49,769 nucleotides of DNA from Elainella sp. Prado103 (GTDB lineage: Bacteria; Cyanobacteriota; Cyanobacteriia; Elainellales; Elainellaceae), in contig JALOOM010000017.1 of assembly GCA_025454395.1 (NCBI GenBank), positions 1-49,769 of the forward strand, read 5' to 3'. The notes below the pieces were generated by a model. That model saw nothing but the letters and a program-made list of their open reading frames with translations. It did not search any database and was not told the origin of the DNA. Every line of letters starts with the position of its first letter. The stretch's first letter is position 1. The translations under genes were made by a program, and so were the position numbers. Below, piece after piece: positions 26,815-36,565 of this stretch.

Positions 26815-27408
26815 ATGACTCAAGCCAAAGCCAAATTCGCCTCATTTGCAGAATACTTAGCCTACAGCGATCAAGCTGCGATCGAAGGTCGCTATGAATT
26901 GATTGCAGGAGAATTAGTTGAATTGCCACCCGAATCGAGATTGAATAGTACCATTGCTGTGCGTATTCTGCTTGCCCTCGCTGCTATTGGTATCCCGATT
27001 GAACTCCTGCATCCTGGTAAATGTGAAGTCCAAGTTCCAATCTTGCAGCCCAAGGACGCGGCGAATCGGTTTCCGGATCTGGTGGTGCTACGATCGGAAC
27101 ACCTAGAATTGACTCAGCGCAGGCTGACGATTACCCTGGATATGCCGCCCCCTCGCCTAGTGGTTGAAGTCGTGAGTCCAGGAAAGACCAATCGCGATCG
27201 AGATTATATTCACAAACGCGCTCAGTATGCAGCGATCGGCGTTGCAGAATATTGGCTGATCGATCCAGAAATGCAAACGGTGATGGTGCTGAAACTCGAT
27301 CGTGAAGCTGATCAAGAACTTGGAATCTATAGCGGTGCAGAGATTATCACCTCGATCGAGTTTCCGGAGCTGAAACTGTCGGCTGCACAGATTTTTGCTG
27401 AAAATTGA
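26815..27408 (+). CDS. Uma2 family (DUF820) putative endonuclease
   Basis: 197 residues. Motifs: RFPDLVVL (first acid), LVVEVVSPGK (second acid), DYIHKRAQYAAIGVAEYWLID (basic residue, helix and strand), all well conserved. This is the most canonical of the four Uma2 proteins in the window. Start ATG at 26815 follows a 136-bp divergent gap from the previous Uma2 gene. Confidence 0.9.
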   Translation: MTQAKAKFASFAEYLAYSDQAAIEGRYELIAGELVELPPESRLNSTIAVRILLALAAIGIPIELLHPGKCEVQVPILQPKDAANRFPDLVVLRSEHLELTQRRLTITLDMPPPRLVVEVVSPGKTNRDRDYIHKRAQYAAIGVAEYWLIDPEMQTVMVLKLDREADQELGIYSGAEIITSIEFPELKLSAAQIFAEN

Positions 27409-27458
27409 TACAGCGCTAGGGCAGAAATTGACAAAGCCAAAGTGTTTTATACCATCGC

Positions 27459-29126
27459 TCAGAAGGGCACGATCGATCGCAGTTCGAGCCGCTTGAGCGT
27501 TTGGGGATGGGTGAACTCTAGCATTTTGGCGTGGAGGTAGAGCCGATCGGTTATGCCTGCTGTGCTGTAGAGTTGATCGCCCCAGATCGGGTTGTGGAGC
27601 CCTTGGGGTGCGGCGGCATGGAGGCGGAGTTGGTGGGTGCGGCCGGTGATCGGCATGAACGTGACCCGTGCGTGATCTCCGGCCGTTGAGAGCCGTTGGA
27701 AATAGGTTTGGCTGGGTTTGCCAGCGGGATCAATGCAGCGTTTGGGTCGATCGAGCGGATCTACGCCGATTGGTAAATCGATCCAGCCTGACGATGGGCA
27801 GATGGTTGTGGTCAGCAGGGCTTCGTATTGTTTGGTGACCGATCGCTGCTGAAAGGATTGGCTGAGTTGTTGGTGGGTGAGCGGATCCTTAGCCACCATC
27901 AAAATGCCGGAGGTGTCCTGGTCTAATCGGTGAACTGGCTTTAGCGTCTTGCCCCACTGCGACCACAGCCGACTCAACACGCTATCCTGGCGATCGGCAT
28001 AGCGCCCCGGTACCGACAGCAATCCAGCGGGTTTATCGATCGCGATCAGCCAGTCATCTTCGTAGAGGATCGGGAGATCGGAGGCAGGCGCGATCGGGAT
28101 GGCAGGCAGACCTGACAGCAGGAATCCCATTAAGGGCTGGCAGCGTTCAGCACAAGCTCCATAGAATTCGCCCGGTCGTCTTCCAAGCGTGTCATGATCC
28201 TGATCACCCCACCAAAACTCCGCCATCGCAAGTGGTTTGAGCTGGTGAGTGGCGGCATAGTGCAGCAGTTTGGGGGCGCAGCAGTCGCCCGTGCCGGTAG
28301 GAAAGTGGCTGCCAATCTGAGTTAGAGAAACCGATTGCCCTGCGAAATTGGTGAACTGGTAAGCAGCATTGAGCTGGTGTTGCAACGATCGAGAAATTGC
28401 CTTGCGGCGCTGTTTTAAGATCCGGATCCGATCGTCGGCTTGCTGAATCATTTGGCTGAAAGGTTGCAGGGCTTGATCACGCTCCTGTTTGAATCGGCGC
28501 TGCTGAATGCCTGCCCAGCGGCTCTGATCGTCCAGTTGAGCTAGCGCTTGAACCAATGTCTCTCCGGTTAAGGTTTGAACGTACTGCTGTCGCATCTGTT
28601 GGCGTTGGCATTTTTGTAGCTGATGTGTTTGTCTAAGCTGCTGCCAGCGTTGGTTGAATTGGTCTGAAAGGTGTTGATACTGCTGTCGTTCTGGAGTGGT
28701 TTGCAGCGTTATGATTTCTTGTTTGATCGCGTCTAGCTGAGCGATCGTTTCGGCTTCAATCAAGGCAATGGTATCCCGACCCTCAATGGGTGGCACCCAA
28801 CCCTCTAGCCGATCGCAGCCGTTGAGCAACCCTGAAAAGGCCTTGAGCACCTGAATCTGACCGAGGTGATCTTCTGCTAGCAGTACCCCATACATTTTGC
28901 CTTCCCGTTGGTAGAGCGGATCGGCGGCCAAGCCCTGCATGAGTTGGTGAGCTACCGCCTCTGCCAGTGCTGTGCGAGGTAATCTCAGCCATTGTCCCGT
29001 TTGCCGACATTGCCCTTCATACCAGTAGCTGGGAGCACGATCGATCACGGGAACCTGGTCAAAAACCTCAGGTAGCGTCTGTAGGAGCGACTGAACAGAT
29101 AACATCGGGATGGCCAAGCAACTCAA
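27459..29126 (-). CDS. RluA-family pseudouridine synthase with N-terminal extension
   Basis: 555 residues. The C-terminal about 200 residues are a pseudouridine synthase: DKPAGLLSVPGR, then HRLDQDTSGILMV near residue 390 with the catalytic aspartate in HRLDxDTSG, and a closing GRTHQLRLHAA. It would isomerise uridines in rRNA or tRNA. Residues 1-300 are an extension: an N-terminal domain (LYQREGKMYGVLLAEDHLG), a glutamine-rich coiled coil (about 140-260) and GTGDCCAPKLLHYAA, AEFWWG before the catalytic domain. Such long forms occur in cyanobacteria and proteobacteria; the role of the extension is not known to me. It is 7 bp downstream of the MFS gene, likely one transcript. Confidence 0.88.
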   Translation of the reverse strand: MSCLAIPMLSVQSLLQTLPEVFDQVPVIDRAPSYWYEGQCRQTGQWLRLPRTALAEAVAHQLMQGLAADPLYQREGKMYGVLLAEDHLGQIQVLKAFSGLLNGCDRLEGWVPPIEGRDTIALIEAETIAQLDAIKQEIITLQTTPERQQYQHLSDQFNQRWQQLRQTHQLQKCQRQQMRQQYVQTLTGETLVQALAQLDDQSRWAGIQQRRFKQERDQALQPFSQMIQQADDRIRILKQRRKAISRSLQHQLNAAYQFTNFAGQSVSLTQIGSHFPTGTGDCCAPKLLHYAATHQLKPLAMAEFWWGDQDHDTLGRRPGEFYGACAERCQPLMGFLLSGLPAIPIAPASDLPILYEDDWLIAIDKPAGLLSVPGRYADRQDSVLSRLWSQWGKTLKPVHRLDQDTSGILMVAKDPLTHQQLSQSFQQRSVTKQYEALLTTTICPSSGWIDLPIGVDPLDRPKRCIDPAGKPSQTYFQRLSTAGDHARVTFMPITGRTHQLRLHAAAPQGLHNPIWGDQLYSTAGITDRLYLHAKMLEFTHPQTLKRLELRSIVPF

Positions 29127-29133
29127 TTTGATC

Positions 29134-30324
29134 CTAAAGCTTGGCTGCCGGTTTGAGTACTCCTTGATGCCGTAGCCAGAAAACCGCCATTAAAGCGATC
29201 AGGAGTCCTGGCAGTGCCACGTAATTGACCGCTACCCAACCCATTTCACTGAGCAAGCGACCGGAAAGGAAAGCCGCGATCGCCACACAGGTAAACATCA
29301 AAAAATCGTGAGCGGCTTGAGTGCTGGCTTTTTCGGCTGGCGTATAGACCTGCGTTAACAAGGTGGTTGCGCCGACGAACATAAAGTTCCAGCCGATCCC
29401 CAATAGGGTCAGTGCGATTAAAAAATAAGCTACTCCAGTACCGGCAAGGTTAGTGACAATACAAAGAAAATTAAGAATAATGCCACAGGTAATAATAGTG
29501 AGTACGCCAAACCGGGCAATCAAGAAGCCTGTGAAAAGCGAGGGGGTAAACATGCCTAATACATGCCATTGAATCACGGTTGCGGCATGGTGAAAGGGGT
29601 GAGGTACGGACACCATCGCCAGAGGGGTCGCAGTCATCAACAGCACCATGACGCTGTAGCCCACCATGCTGCAAACGGCAGCAGCGATAAAAATAGGTTG
29701 CTGCATAATGGTCGTGATCGATCGTCCAGTTTGGCTAATTTCCTGGCTCGATAGGGGTGGAATGTTGACTCCTTGTAAAAAAATGAGCGTGATCAGTTGG
29801 AGTAGAACGATCGGTACCAATGATCCTGCAAACATTGCCGTCGGCAGCCAGTCTTTGCCCCAATTCGCCAGATTGGGCCCGAGTAAAGCAGCTACAATTC
29901 CGCCTGCTACGACTAACGAAATGGCTTGAGCCCGAAATGCCGGATCGGCAGCATCGGCGGCGGCAAAACGATAAAAGCCAGCGAATCCATTGAAAATGCC
30001 GAAGAGAATTGTAGCGAGACAGAATAAAGGAAAATTACCGATCCAAACAGCGAGAACGCCCAAACCTGCTCCTACCATGCCAATGATTGTGCCCAGCAGA
30101 AACCCTGTTCGCCGCCCGACACGTTGCATGAATAAAGAGGCCGGAATCGTAGTTAACATGACTGCAACCTGCAGAAATGCGATCGGTAACGTTGCCAGGG
30201 ATGAATCGGTGGACAGACGATCACCAATTAAGGCTGCAACGGTGAACAGTGCGGTAATACTGGTCATTGAGAGGGCTTGACAGATAACTAAAAGTGCAAC
30301 ATTTTTTTTCGCTGGCTGCATCAT
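29134..30324 (-). CDS. Major facilitator superfamily transporter
   Basis: 396 residues from the ATG at 30324; a frame open to 30546 would add 74 residues without membrane character, partly from an upstream repeat. About twelve hydrophobic helices. The loop between helices 2 and 3 reads FMQRVGRRTGFLLG, the MFS motif A. The substrate cannot be inferred. The start lies just below a GATCGAAAAA-type repeated tract (30362-30404), which would form the 5' untranslated region. Confidence 0.85.
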   Translation of the reverse strand: MMQPAKKNVALLVICQALSMTSITALFTVAALIGDRLSTDSSLATLPIAFLQVAVMLTTIPASLFMQRVGRRTGFLLGTIIGMVGAGLGVLAVWIGNFPLFCLATILFGIFNGFAGFYRFAAADAADPAFRAQAISLVVAGGIVAALLGPNLANWGKDWLPTAMFAGSLVPIVLLQLITLIFLQGVNIPPLSSQEISQTGRSITTIMQQPIFIAAAVCSMVGYSVMVLLMTATPLAMVSVPHPFHHAATVIQWHVLGMFTPSLFTGFLIARFGVLTIITCGIILNFLCIVTNLAGTGVAYFLIALTLLGIGWNFMFVGATTLLTQVYTPAEKASTQAAHDFLMFTCVAIAAFLSGRLLSEMGWVAVNYVALPGLLIALMAVFWLRHQGVLKPAAKL

Positions 30325-30361
30325 GGCGGTACAGAAGGGTGGGGAATGGGAAAAAAAGACC

Positions 30362-30404
30362 GGATCGAAAAAAGATCGAAAAAGGATCGGATCGAAAAAA
30401 AGAT
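30362..30404. repeat. GATCGAAAAA-type degenerate tandem repeat upstream of the MFS gene
   Basis: Three copies of GATCG followed by five to seven A, spaced about 11-16 bp, in the leader of the minus-strand MFS gene. Confidence 0.7.
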
Positions 30405-30609
30405 GATGCGCTATATCGTAACGTGCTCTGCCTCTTTTCAGCCGCTGACTGAGGCGATTGGTGCTCGCTACCTGTAGAACGGGGCAGCAGGCTCCACCAG
30501 TGGATGGAACGATCGGTCTGCCGATGGAGTGATGGATCAAACGCAATAATCCTGTAAGGTGCGATCGATGGGATCGGTTCAGGCTGACTATGAGAAATAA
30601 TCATCTCAA

Positions 30610-30652
30610 TGAAACCACTCTGAAACCACTCTGAAACCACTCTGAAACCATT
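30610..30652. repeat. 11-bp tandem array, 4 units, upstream of DUF2171 gene
   Basis: TGAAACCACTC at 30610, 30621 and 30632, and a diverged fourth copy at 30643. It ends 30 bp before the DUF2171 start, likely in its promoter or leader. Confidence 0.92.
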
Positions 30653-30681
30653 GATGAATACATAAATTAGGAGAAATTGAA

Positions 30682-30999
30682 ATGGATATTTCGCAAATTA
30701 AACCCCATTTGAGGGTTCATGCTGAAGGAGAAGGGGGCATGGATGGAGTGACTGGAACCCATATCGGAACCGTCGATCAGGTCGATCGGGGTGGATATAT
30801 CAAACTGACGAAAAGCGATTCCGAGGACAAGCAGCCCCATTGGTTTCCGATCGACTGGGTCAAGTCGGTCGATGAACAAGCCGTCTATTTGAATAAAACG
30901 GTTGAAGCAGTAAAGTCTGGACTCATGCAAGAGTTGCCGACTGCGGATGGGCAAGCTCAACCGTCTAATGATTGGGTGTCAGGGGCAGGGGTAGATTAG
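30682..30999 (+). CDS. DUF2171 domain protein
   Basis: 105 residues. HAEGEGGMDGVTGTHIGTVD followed by IKLTKSDS and HWFPIDWVKSVDE is the pattern of DUF2171, a small PRC-barrel-like beta domain. In other bacteria these proteins are often stress-linked; the role here is unknown. A clear AGGAGA Shine-Dalgarno sequence at 30669-30674 fixes the start. The stop overlaps the stop of the convergent cysteine desulfurase gene by 4 bp. Confidence 0.85.
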   Translation: MDISQIKPHLRVHAEGEGGMDGVTGTHIGTVDQVDRGGYIKLTKSDSEDKQPHWFPIDWVKSVDEQAVYLNKTVEAVKSGLMQELPTADGQAQPSNDWVSGAGVD

Positions 31000-32183
31000 A
31001 AGATTCGTGACCCAACGGATCCCTTGATGGTGGCTTGCCGAAGTGCCTGTACAGTGTCGATGATGATTTGTGCCGATTGATCGATCTCTTCTCTTGTTGT
31101 GAAACGGCTGATGCCAATCCGTAATGAAGCAGCAGCTAAAGCAGGCGATCGACCGATTGCAGTGAGCACATGGGAAGGGGCAGCTTTGCCCGTACTGCAA
31201 GCCGAGCCGGAAGAAACTGCCATCGTGGGTTGTAGCCCCAACATTAGGGCTGCTCCATCAATACCAGGAATGCTGACATTTAGATTGTTGACTAATCGCT
31301 GGGTGGGATCACCATTCAATTGAATGCCCTCGATCGCCTGTAACTGCTGCCAGAGTCGATCGCGTAGGGTTTGGATGCGCTCCGTTTCTGAGGCAAGGGT
31401 AGCTAAACTCAGCTCCACGGCTTTGGCAAACCCGACGATTTGGGGAGTATACAGTGTACCGGATCGCAACCCCCGTTCTTGTCCACCCCCATGCAGTTGG
31501 GCTGCGAGCTGCACCCGTGGATTTTTGCGCCTCACGTAAAGGGCTCCAATGCCTTTAGCACCATAGATTTTATGGGCCGTCAGAGACATCAAATCAATTT
31601 GCATGGCTGCCACATCTAATGGAATTTTGCCGATCGCTTGGGCAGCATCTGTGTGGAAGAACACCCCATGACGATGGCAGATTGCCCCAATTTGGGCCAG
31701 CGGCTGAATCACCCCGATCTCGTTATTGGCTGCCATCACAGAAACCAATAAGGTATCGGGGCGGATGGCTTGTGCCAATTGAGCGAGATTCACCAGCCCC
31801 GTTGCCGTAACGGGTAAGAGGGTGGTTTCAAAGCCCAAGGTTTGTAAATAGGCGTAGGGATCAAGAACGGCCCGATGTTCAGTCACCACGGTAATCAGGT
31901 GTCGTCCTTTCGCGCAATAGGCTTCGGCAACTCCTTTAATCGCCAAATTGTTTGCCTCAGTGGCACCACTCGTAAACACAATTTCCTGGGGATCTGCGTT
32001 GATTGCGGCAGCTAAACTTTCTCTTGCTTGCTGTACGGCGGCTTCTGCTTCCCAACCATAGACATGCCCTCCACTGGCTGGATTGCCAAATTGCTCCGTA
32101 AAATAGGGCAACATGGCTGCTAAAACCTGGGGATCCACTGGAGTGGTCGCATGGGCATCAAGGTAAATGGGGCGATGGCGCAT
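30996..32183 (-). CDS. Cysteine desulfurase (NifS/IscS type)
   Basis: 395 residues, PLP-dependent, releasing sulfur from cysteine for Fe-S clusters and thio-modification. It begins YLDAHATTPVDPQV; FTSGATEANNLAIKG near 70-84 is the phosphate-binding loop; SLTAHKIYGAKG near residue 200 holds the PLP lysine; SSGSACSTGKAAPSHVL near 328 holds the catalytic cysteine in the long IscS-type loop, so it is group I and not SufS. No other Fe-S assembly gene is adjacent. Confidence 0.95.
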   Translation of the reverse strand: MRHRPIYLDAHATTPVDPQVLAAMLPYFTEQFGNPASGGHVYGWEAEAAVQQARESLAAAINADPQEIVFTSGATEANNLAIKGVAEAYCAKGRHLITVVTEHRAVLDPYAYLQTLGFETTLLPVTATGLVNLAQLAQAIRPDTLLVSVMAANNEIGVIQPLAQIGAICHRHGVFFHTDAAQAIGKIPLDVAAMQIDLMSLTAHKIYGAKGIGALYVRRKNPRVQLAAQLHGGGQERGLRSGTLYTPQIVGFAKAVELSLATLASETERIQTLRDRLWQQLQAIEGIQLNGDPTQRLVNNLNVSIPGIDGAALMLGLQPTMAVSSGSACSTGKAAPSHVLTAIGRSPALAAASLRIGISRFTTREEIDQSAQIIIDTVQALRQATIKGSVGSRIF

Positions 32184-32745
32184 GGTGCTTTTTAATTCTA
32201 TTGTGCTTCTTGATTCTGTAGTTGTGCTTCAAAGATAGGCTCAAAGTGCGATCGATGCCTGCCCCCGATTACGATATAGCCGTATAATTTGGTTGATTTC
32301 GCCAGCCAAATATTAAAGTTCGGTTTCTCGACTTGTCTGGAAGTCCATTCCTTGCGTACACTGTAGCTTTGGCTACATCGCTGGAACCCGTTTGGGCAGC
32401 AATCCTATCGGGCAGCAATCCTATACCGTTAATCAGTTCTGATCAATCAGATCAAGATTGGGAATGCAGGTAGCACTAAGACTTGGGATCAAAATCTCAG
32501 TACTGGATGCTGCTTTTAAGGATAAGATGCTCCATCGCAATGAAATCGTAGTCTGATTGCTAGGCTAGTCCTGAGATCTAGTTCCTGATAGTGAAGTAAG
32601 TTAGACAGTGGTTGTTCCATAAGTGGTTGTCCCATAAGTGGTTGTCCCATAAGTGGTTGCCCCAATTGATTAGACCCTAACTCAAGACCAGGGATGAATC
32701 TGCCATGAATCGGTGTGTCGCAATGTTGATTGAAGTGAAGGGAAC
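32184..32745. other. 562-bp intergenic region upstream of the FecR gene
   Basis: No supported gene. It carries a TATAAT at 32283-32288 without a convincing -35 box, and a 15-bp tandem array at 32607-32666. Confidence 0.5.
32607..32666. repeat. 15-bp tandem array, 4 units, upstream of the FecR gene
   Basis: AGTGGTTGTCCCATA at 32622 and 32637 (perfect), flanked by copies with one change (32607) and several changes (32652). Confidence 0.92.
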
Positions 32746-33639
32746 GTGATCTGCATATCTAACCTCTATTCTTTCAATTTAAGTCAAAGCTTGAAAAAGC
32801 AACGGTGGTTATGGCTGGCTTTGCTGTCAACCCAGGTCGTGCTGTTTAGTTCATTATCGACCTCTGCTGTTCCCAGTGATATCCCTGTTCGGGTCAATCG
32901 CTGGCTGGCTATCGAATCGCTGGAGGGAAATGTGACTTTCCTCACTCGCTCTGCTTCGCGTTCAGCCCGCTTGGGGGATCGATTACAGACTGTGGGAGAT
33001 GGGGTAGTCACCGCGACTAGCTCTGAAGCGACATTAGAAGTTGATACCCAAATTGGCAGCATTGAGGTTGCAGAGCAGACTAGCGTTAAGGTGCGAGCCT
33101 TGGAAGTGACCGCAAATGATGGGCGAGTAACCCGACTCCAAGTCGATCGAGGCCGAGTACGGCTGCAAGTGCGCCCTTTCAGCAATCCTGAATCAGAGTT
33201 GGAAATCGAGACTCCGGCCGGAATTACAGGGGTGCGGGGTACCGATTTCGGGGTCAATGTAGATGCTAATGGCAAGATGGGAGTTGCCACCCTGGAGGGA
33301 AATGTCCTGACCAGTGCTCAAGGGGAAAACGTCGAAGTCCCGGCTGGGTTTCAAAATGTCACAATCCCAGGTGAGCCCCCTTTAGAACCCATTCCGTTTA
33401 CGAATGAACCTCGGTTAGACTATCAAGTTGATCGAGTGATTCGTCGGGGGATCCGGCGGGTCGTTTTCAATGGGCAGGTTGATCCGACCAGTTCGGTGAC
33501 AATTAAAGGGGAACCGCAGACAATTGATCGAGATGGTCGGTTTCAGATCGTGTTTCCAGCGCCATCCAGGCTACGACTGTCAGTGACGGTGACTACTGCT
33601 TTAGGGAAAACACAAACCTATGACTTGCAACTTCTCTAG
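32746..33639 (+). CDS. FecR domain protein, periplasmic
   Basis: 297 residues from a GTG start. A membrane/signal segment at about 19-42 (WLWLALLSTQVVLFSSL) is followed by the FecR domain: VTFLTRSASRSARLGDRLQT, the TLEVDTQIGSIEV strand, and TPAGITGVRGTDFGV, the most conserved FecR block, near residues 155-170. The C-terminal part is a beta-sandwich-like region. FecR proteins sense or scaffold in the cell envelope and often accompany CHASE2 sensors. The gene overlaps the downstream CHASE2 kinase by 20 bp, so the two are co-translated. Confidence 0.88.
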   Translation: MICISNLYSFNLSQSLKKQRWLWLALLSTQVVLFSSLSTSAVPSDIPVRVNRWLAIESLEGNVTFLTRSASRSARLGDRLQTVGDGVVTATSSEATLEVDTQIGSIEVAEQTSVKVRALEVTANDGRVTRLQVDRGRVRLQVRPFSNPESELEIETPAGITGVRGTDFGVNVDANGKMGVATLEGNVLTSAQGENVEVPAGFQNVTIPGEPPLEPIPFTNEPRLDYQVDRVIRRGIRRVVFNGQVDPTSSVTIKGEPQTIDRDGRFQIVFPAPSRLRLSVTVTTALGKTQTYDLQLL

Positions 33640-35416
33640 CTGGAAGCAGCGACTCCTACCGGGCGGGTGTTCTGCCTTGGGGGTGTTGCTGTTGTTCAAG
33701 ATAGGAATGTTGACACCGCTCGAACATTTGGGTTATCAGGCGTTGTTTCACCTGAGGGGTGAGCGAGTTTGGGACGATCGAATTGTTTTAGTGGCGATCG
33801 ATGATGCCAGTCTCACGAAAATTGGTCGGTTTCCCTGGCCACGCCAGCAGTATGTGCAGCTTTTGCAGACGCTAGAACGATCGCGCTCCAATATGGTCGT
33901 TTTTGATCTCTTATTCTCGGAAGCGAGTGAGGATGATCCGGATCTCGCGGAAGCGATGAGTCAGCATGGCAAAGTAATTCTGGCTCAGGCCTGGGATAGT
34001 GAAGGAACCCCTCTCGTGCCGGTTTCGGTATTGCAGCAAAGTGCGATCGGCATCGGGCATATTTTGGCCCAACAGGACAATGACGGCATTGTGCGGCAGG
34101 TGATGCCTCAAGTTCACCAGGTGCCGGCCTTAGCAATGACTACGATTCAAGCCTACCGGCTGCTGAAGGCAGAGGTGCCGCTTCCTGATTTGCAGGCTCC
34201 CCTGTGGGCTAACTGGGTCGGTCAGACGACCTCGTTGCCCCACTACTCTTTTGCTGATGTGGTTCAGGGTAAGGTTAACCCAGCCGTTTTTAACGACAAG
34301 ATTGTGCTAGTGGGTGTGACCGCCACTGGGCTAGATCCGCTAGTCAGCCCGTTCGATCGGAACCCACCGACGAGTAGCGTCATTCTCCATGCGGTGTTAA
34401 TTCAAAATTTGCTGCAACAGTCTACGCTTCAGCCTTGGATAAGGGAAATCATGGCGGGAGTGCTCCTGCTGGGCGGGCCCGTCCTAAGCTGGTTTCTTGG
34501 GGGGCGGGGTTGGTTAAAGCAAGTCGCGGTTGTCAGTGGTTTGTGGGCATTCTGGGTGATTTTTAGCGTGGGCTTGCTCAATGCCAATATCTTGGTACCT
34601 CTGGTGGCACCCCTACTACTATTTTTAGTGACGGGAAGTGCGACTGGCATCTCCGATCGATTGCGAGAATCTGCGGTGTTGCGCCACCAGATTCAGGGCA
34701 TTCAGCAGGAAGAAGCCCTCAAGGAAGAATTCTTACGCACTGCATCCCACGAACTGCGAGCCCCAGTTGCTAATATTCAGAGTGCGATCAGCTTGTTGCG
34801 GATGACTGATTCCGAGTCCGATCGGGAAGAATATCTGCAAATTTTGGAGGAAGAATGTCAGCAAGAATTTGCCATCATCAATGATCTGCTCGACTTTCAG
34901 CGGCTGAGTGTCCAGGCAGCGAAGGCAGAGTATGAAACTCAAAATCTACATGAATGGTTGCTAGAAGTGGCTGCCCCTTTCTCTATGCGGGCCAAGACCA
35001 GTCAGCAAACCTTGCATTTGAGGGCGGATCCACCTGATGCGATTCTTACCCTAGATTGGCTAAGCCTGCATCGCATTTTGGCTGAACTCCTAAACAACGC
35101 CTGTAAATACACCCCGAACCAAGGGTTGATTCAGGTAGAGGCAGAGGTGATGGGTGCCCATCTCACCTGTCGGGTCAGTAATTCGGGAGTGGTGTTACCC
35201 GAAAGTGAATTAGAGAAGCTATTTCAACCGTTTTATCGCAATGTTGAAGTGGATCATCGGCAACAAGGTGGAACGGGTTTAGGGCTGGCGATCGTGAAGC
35301 GGTTGACGGAGCAATTGCAGGGTGAAGTCCAAGTGAATCAATGGCAGGATCAATTGGTGTTTACAGTGCGTCTACCGATCCCACAAGAATGTACTGCCCT
35401 GGAAGGATTATTATGA
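33620..35416 (+). CDS. CHASE2 sensor histidine kinase
   Basis: 598 residues. An N-terminal membrane segment (about 12-30) precedes an extracytoplasmic CHASE2 domain (about 35-265) with DDRIVLVAIDDASLTKIGRF and VVFDLLFSE. Three membrane helices follow (about 270-345), then the cytoplasmic kinase: H-box TASHELRAPVANIQ with the phospho-accepting His near 377, N-box ELLNNACKYTPN and G-box GGTGLGLAIVKRL. There is no receiver domain, and no response-regulator gene is adjacent, so the partner is elsewhere. It probably reads an envelope signal relayed by the overlapping FecR protein. Confidence 0.92.
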   Translation: MTCNFSSWKQRLLPGGCSALGVLLLFKIGMLTPLEHLGYQALFHLRGERVWDDRIVLVAIDDASLTKIGRFPWPRQQYVQLLQTLERSRSNMVVFDLLFSEASEDDPDLAEAMSQHGKVILAQAWDSEGTPLVPVSVLQQSAIGIGHILAQQDNDGIVRQVMPQVHQVPALAMTTIQAYRLLKAEVPLPDLQAPLWANWVGQTTSLPHYSFADVVQGKVNPAVFNDKIVLVGVTATGLDPLVSPFDRNPPTSSVILHAVLIQNLLQQSTLQPWIREIMAGVLLLGGPVLSWFLGGRGWLKQVAVVSGLWAFWVIFSVGLLNANILVPLVAPLLLFLVTGSATGISDRLRESAVLRHQIQGIQQEEALKEEFLRTASHELRAPVANIQSAISLLRMTDSESDREEYLQILEEECQQEFAIINDLLDFQRLSVQAAKAEYETQNLHEWLLEVAAPFSMRAKTSQQTLHLRADPPDAILTLDWLSLHRILAELLNNACKYTPNQGLIQVEAEVMGAHLTCRVSNSGVVLPESELEKLFQPFYRNVEVDHRQQGGTGLGLAIVKRLTEQLQGEVQVNQWQDQLVFTVRLPIPQECTALEGLL

Positions 35417-35581
35417 GGGGCTATCCCAAGTCTGAGCTTTCGGCATAGGCATCAGGTGCTGTCACGACACTCAGACCGGGCGCATCCGGGAAGTGACTCT
35501 CCTCAAATTGCCCAAGATTACCCAAGAAGGAATCCGATTGGGTAAAATACTCTTTGCTGCCAAATTTTTACTCGTTTTCCT

Positions 35582-36565
35582 ATGCCAAATTCCGATCGCA
35601 AACCGCTGCTGTTAGATTTTGAAAAGCCATTGGCAGAGCTTGATGCTCGGATTTCGCAGATTCGAGAATTGGCTGAAGAAAACGATGTGGATGTGACGGA
35701 TCAAATCTGCCAGCTTGAGTCCCGGGCGACCCAACTCCGGCAGGAAATTTTTGGCAGCCTCACGCCTGCTCAGCGGCTGCAAGTGGCGCGTCATCCTCGC
35801 CGACCCAGCACCTTAGATTATGTGCAAGCGATCACCGATGATTGGATCGAACTACATGGGGATCGCAGCACTGGGAACGATGATTTGGCATTAGTAGGAG
35901 GGCTGGCGCGTTTAGAAGGCCGTCCTGTCATGATCTTGGGACACCAAAAGGGGCGCGACACTAAAGATAATATTCGACGTAATTTTGGGATGGCCTCTCC
36001 GGGTGGCTATCGCAAGGCGATGCGGTTGATGGAACATGCCAACCGATTTGGGATGCCAATCGTGACCTTTATTGATACCTGTGGTGCGAATCCGGGAGCC
36101 GAAGCGGAACGATTAGGACAGGGAGAAGCGATCGCCTATAACCTGCGCGAAATGTTTCGGTTAGAAGTGCCGATTCTCTGTACGGTGATCGGCGAAGGGG
36201 GATCCGGCGGGGCTCTGGGGATCGGAGTGGGCGATCGACTTTTGATGTTTGAGCACTCGGTTTACATGGTGGCCAGCCCAGAAGCTTGTGCGGCAATTCT
36301 CTGGCGAGATGCAGGCAAAGCGCCTCAAGCGGCTGAAGCGCTAAAGATCACAGCAACCGATCTATTACAACTTGGCTTAGTCGATCAAATTTTGCCCGAA
36401 CCTGTGGGTGGAGCCCATTCCAACCCATTACAAACGGCTGCCACCTTGAAGCAGGCCCTCCTAGACAATCTGGCTGTGCTCACCCAAATGACCCGCCAAC
36501 AGTTGAAAGAAGAGCGCTATCAAAAATTTAGAAAGATGGGAGTCTACACTCAACTAGCTGGATAG
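35582..36565 (+). CDS. accA: Acetyl-CoA carboxylase carboxyltransferase subunit alpha
   Basis: 327 residues, normal length. It transfers carboxyl from biotin carboxyl carrier protein to acetyl-CoA with AccD, giving malonyl-CoA for fatty acid synthesis. Conserved blocks: [67 protein letters not shown] and [17 protein letters not shown] short reductase-type gene (FabG-like) follows after 486 bp, consistent with lipid metabolism, but the gap argues against a tight operon. Confidence 0.97.
   Translation: MPNSDRKPLLLDFEKPLAELDARISQIRELAEENDVDVTDQICQLESRATQLRQEIFGSLTPAQRLQVARHPRRPSTLDYVQAITDDWIELHGDRSTGNDDLALVGGLARLEGRPVMILGHQKGRDTKDNIRRNFGMASPGGYRKAMRLMEHANRFGMPIVTFIDTCGANPGAEAERLGQGEAIAYNLREMFRLEVPILCTVIGEGGSGGALGIGVGDRLLMFEHSVYMVASPEACAAILWRDAGKAPQAAEALKITATDLLQLGLVDQILPEPVGGAHSNPLQTAATLKQALLDNLAVLTQMTRQQLKEERYQKFRKMGVYTQLAG

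Noticed and set aside
30325-30546. 74-residue N-terminal extension of the MFS protein
   Set aside because: It lacks membrane character and is partly translated from the GATCGAAAAA repeat tract; the ATG at 30324 gives a normal MFS start.
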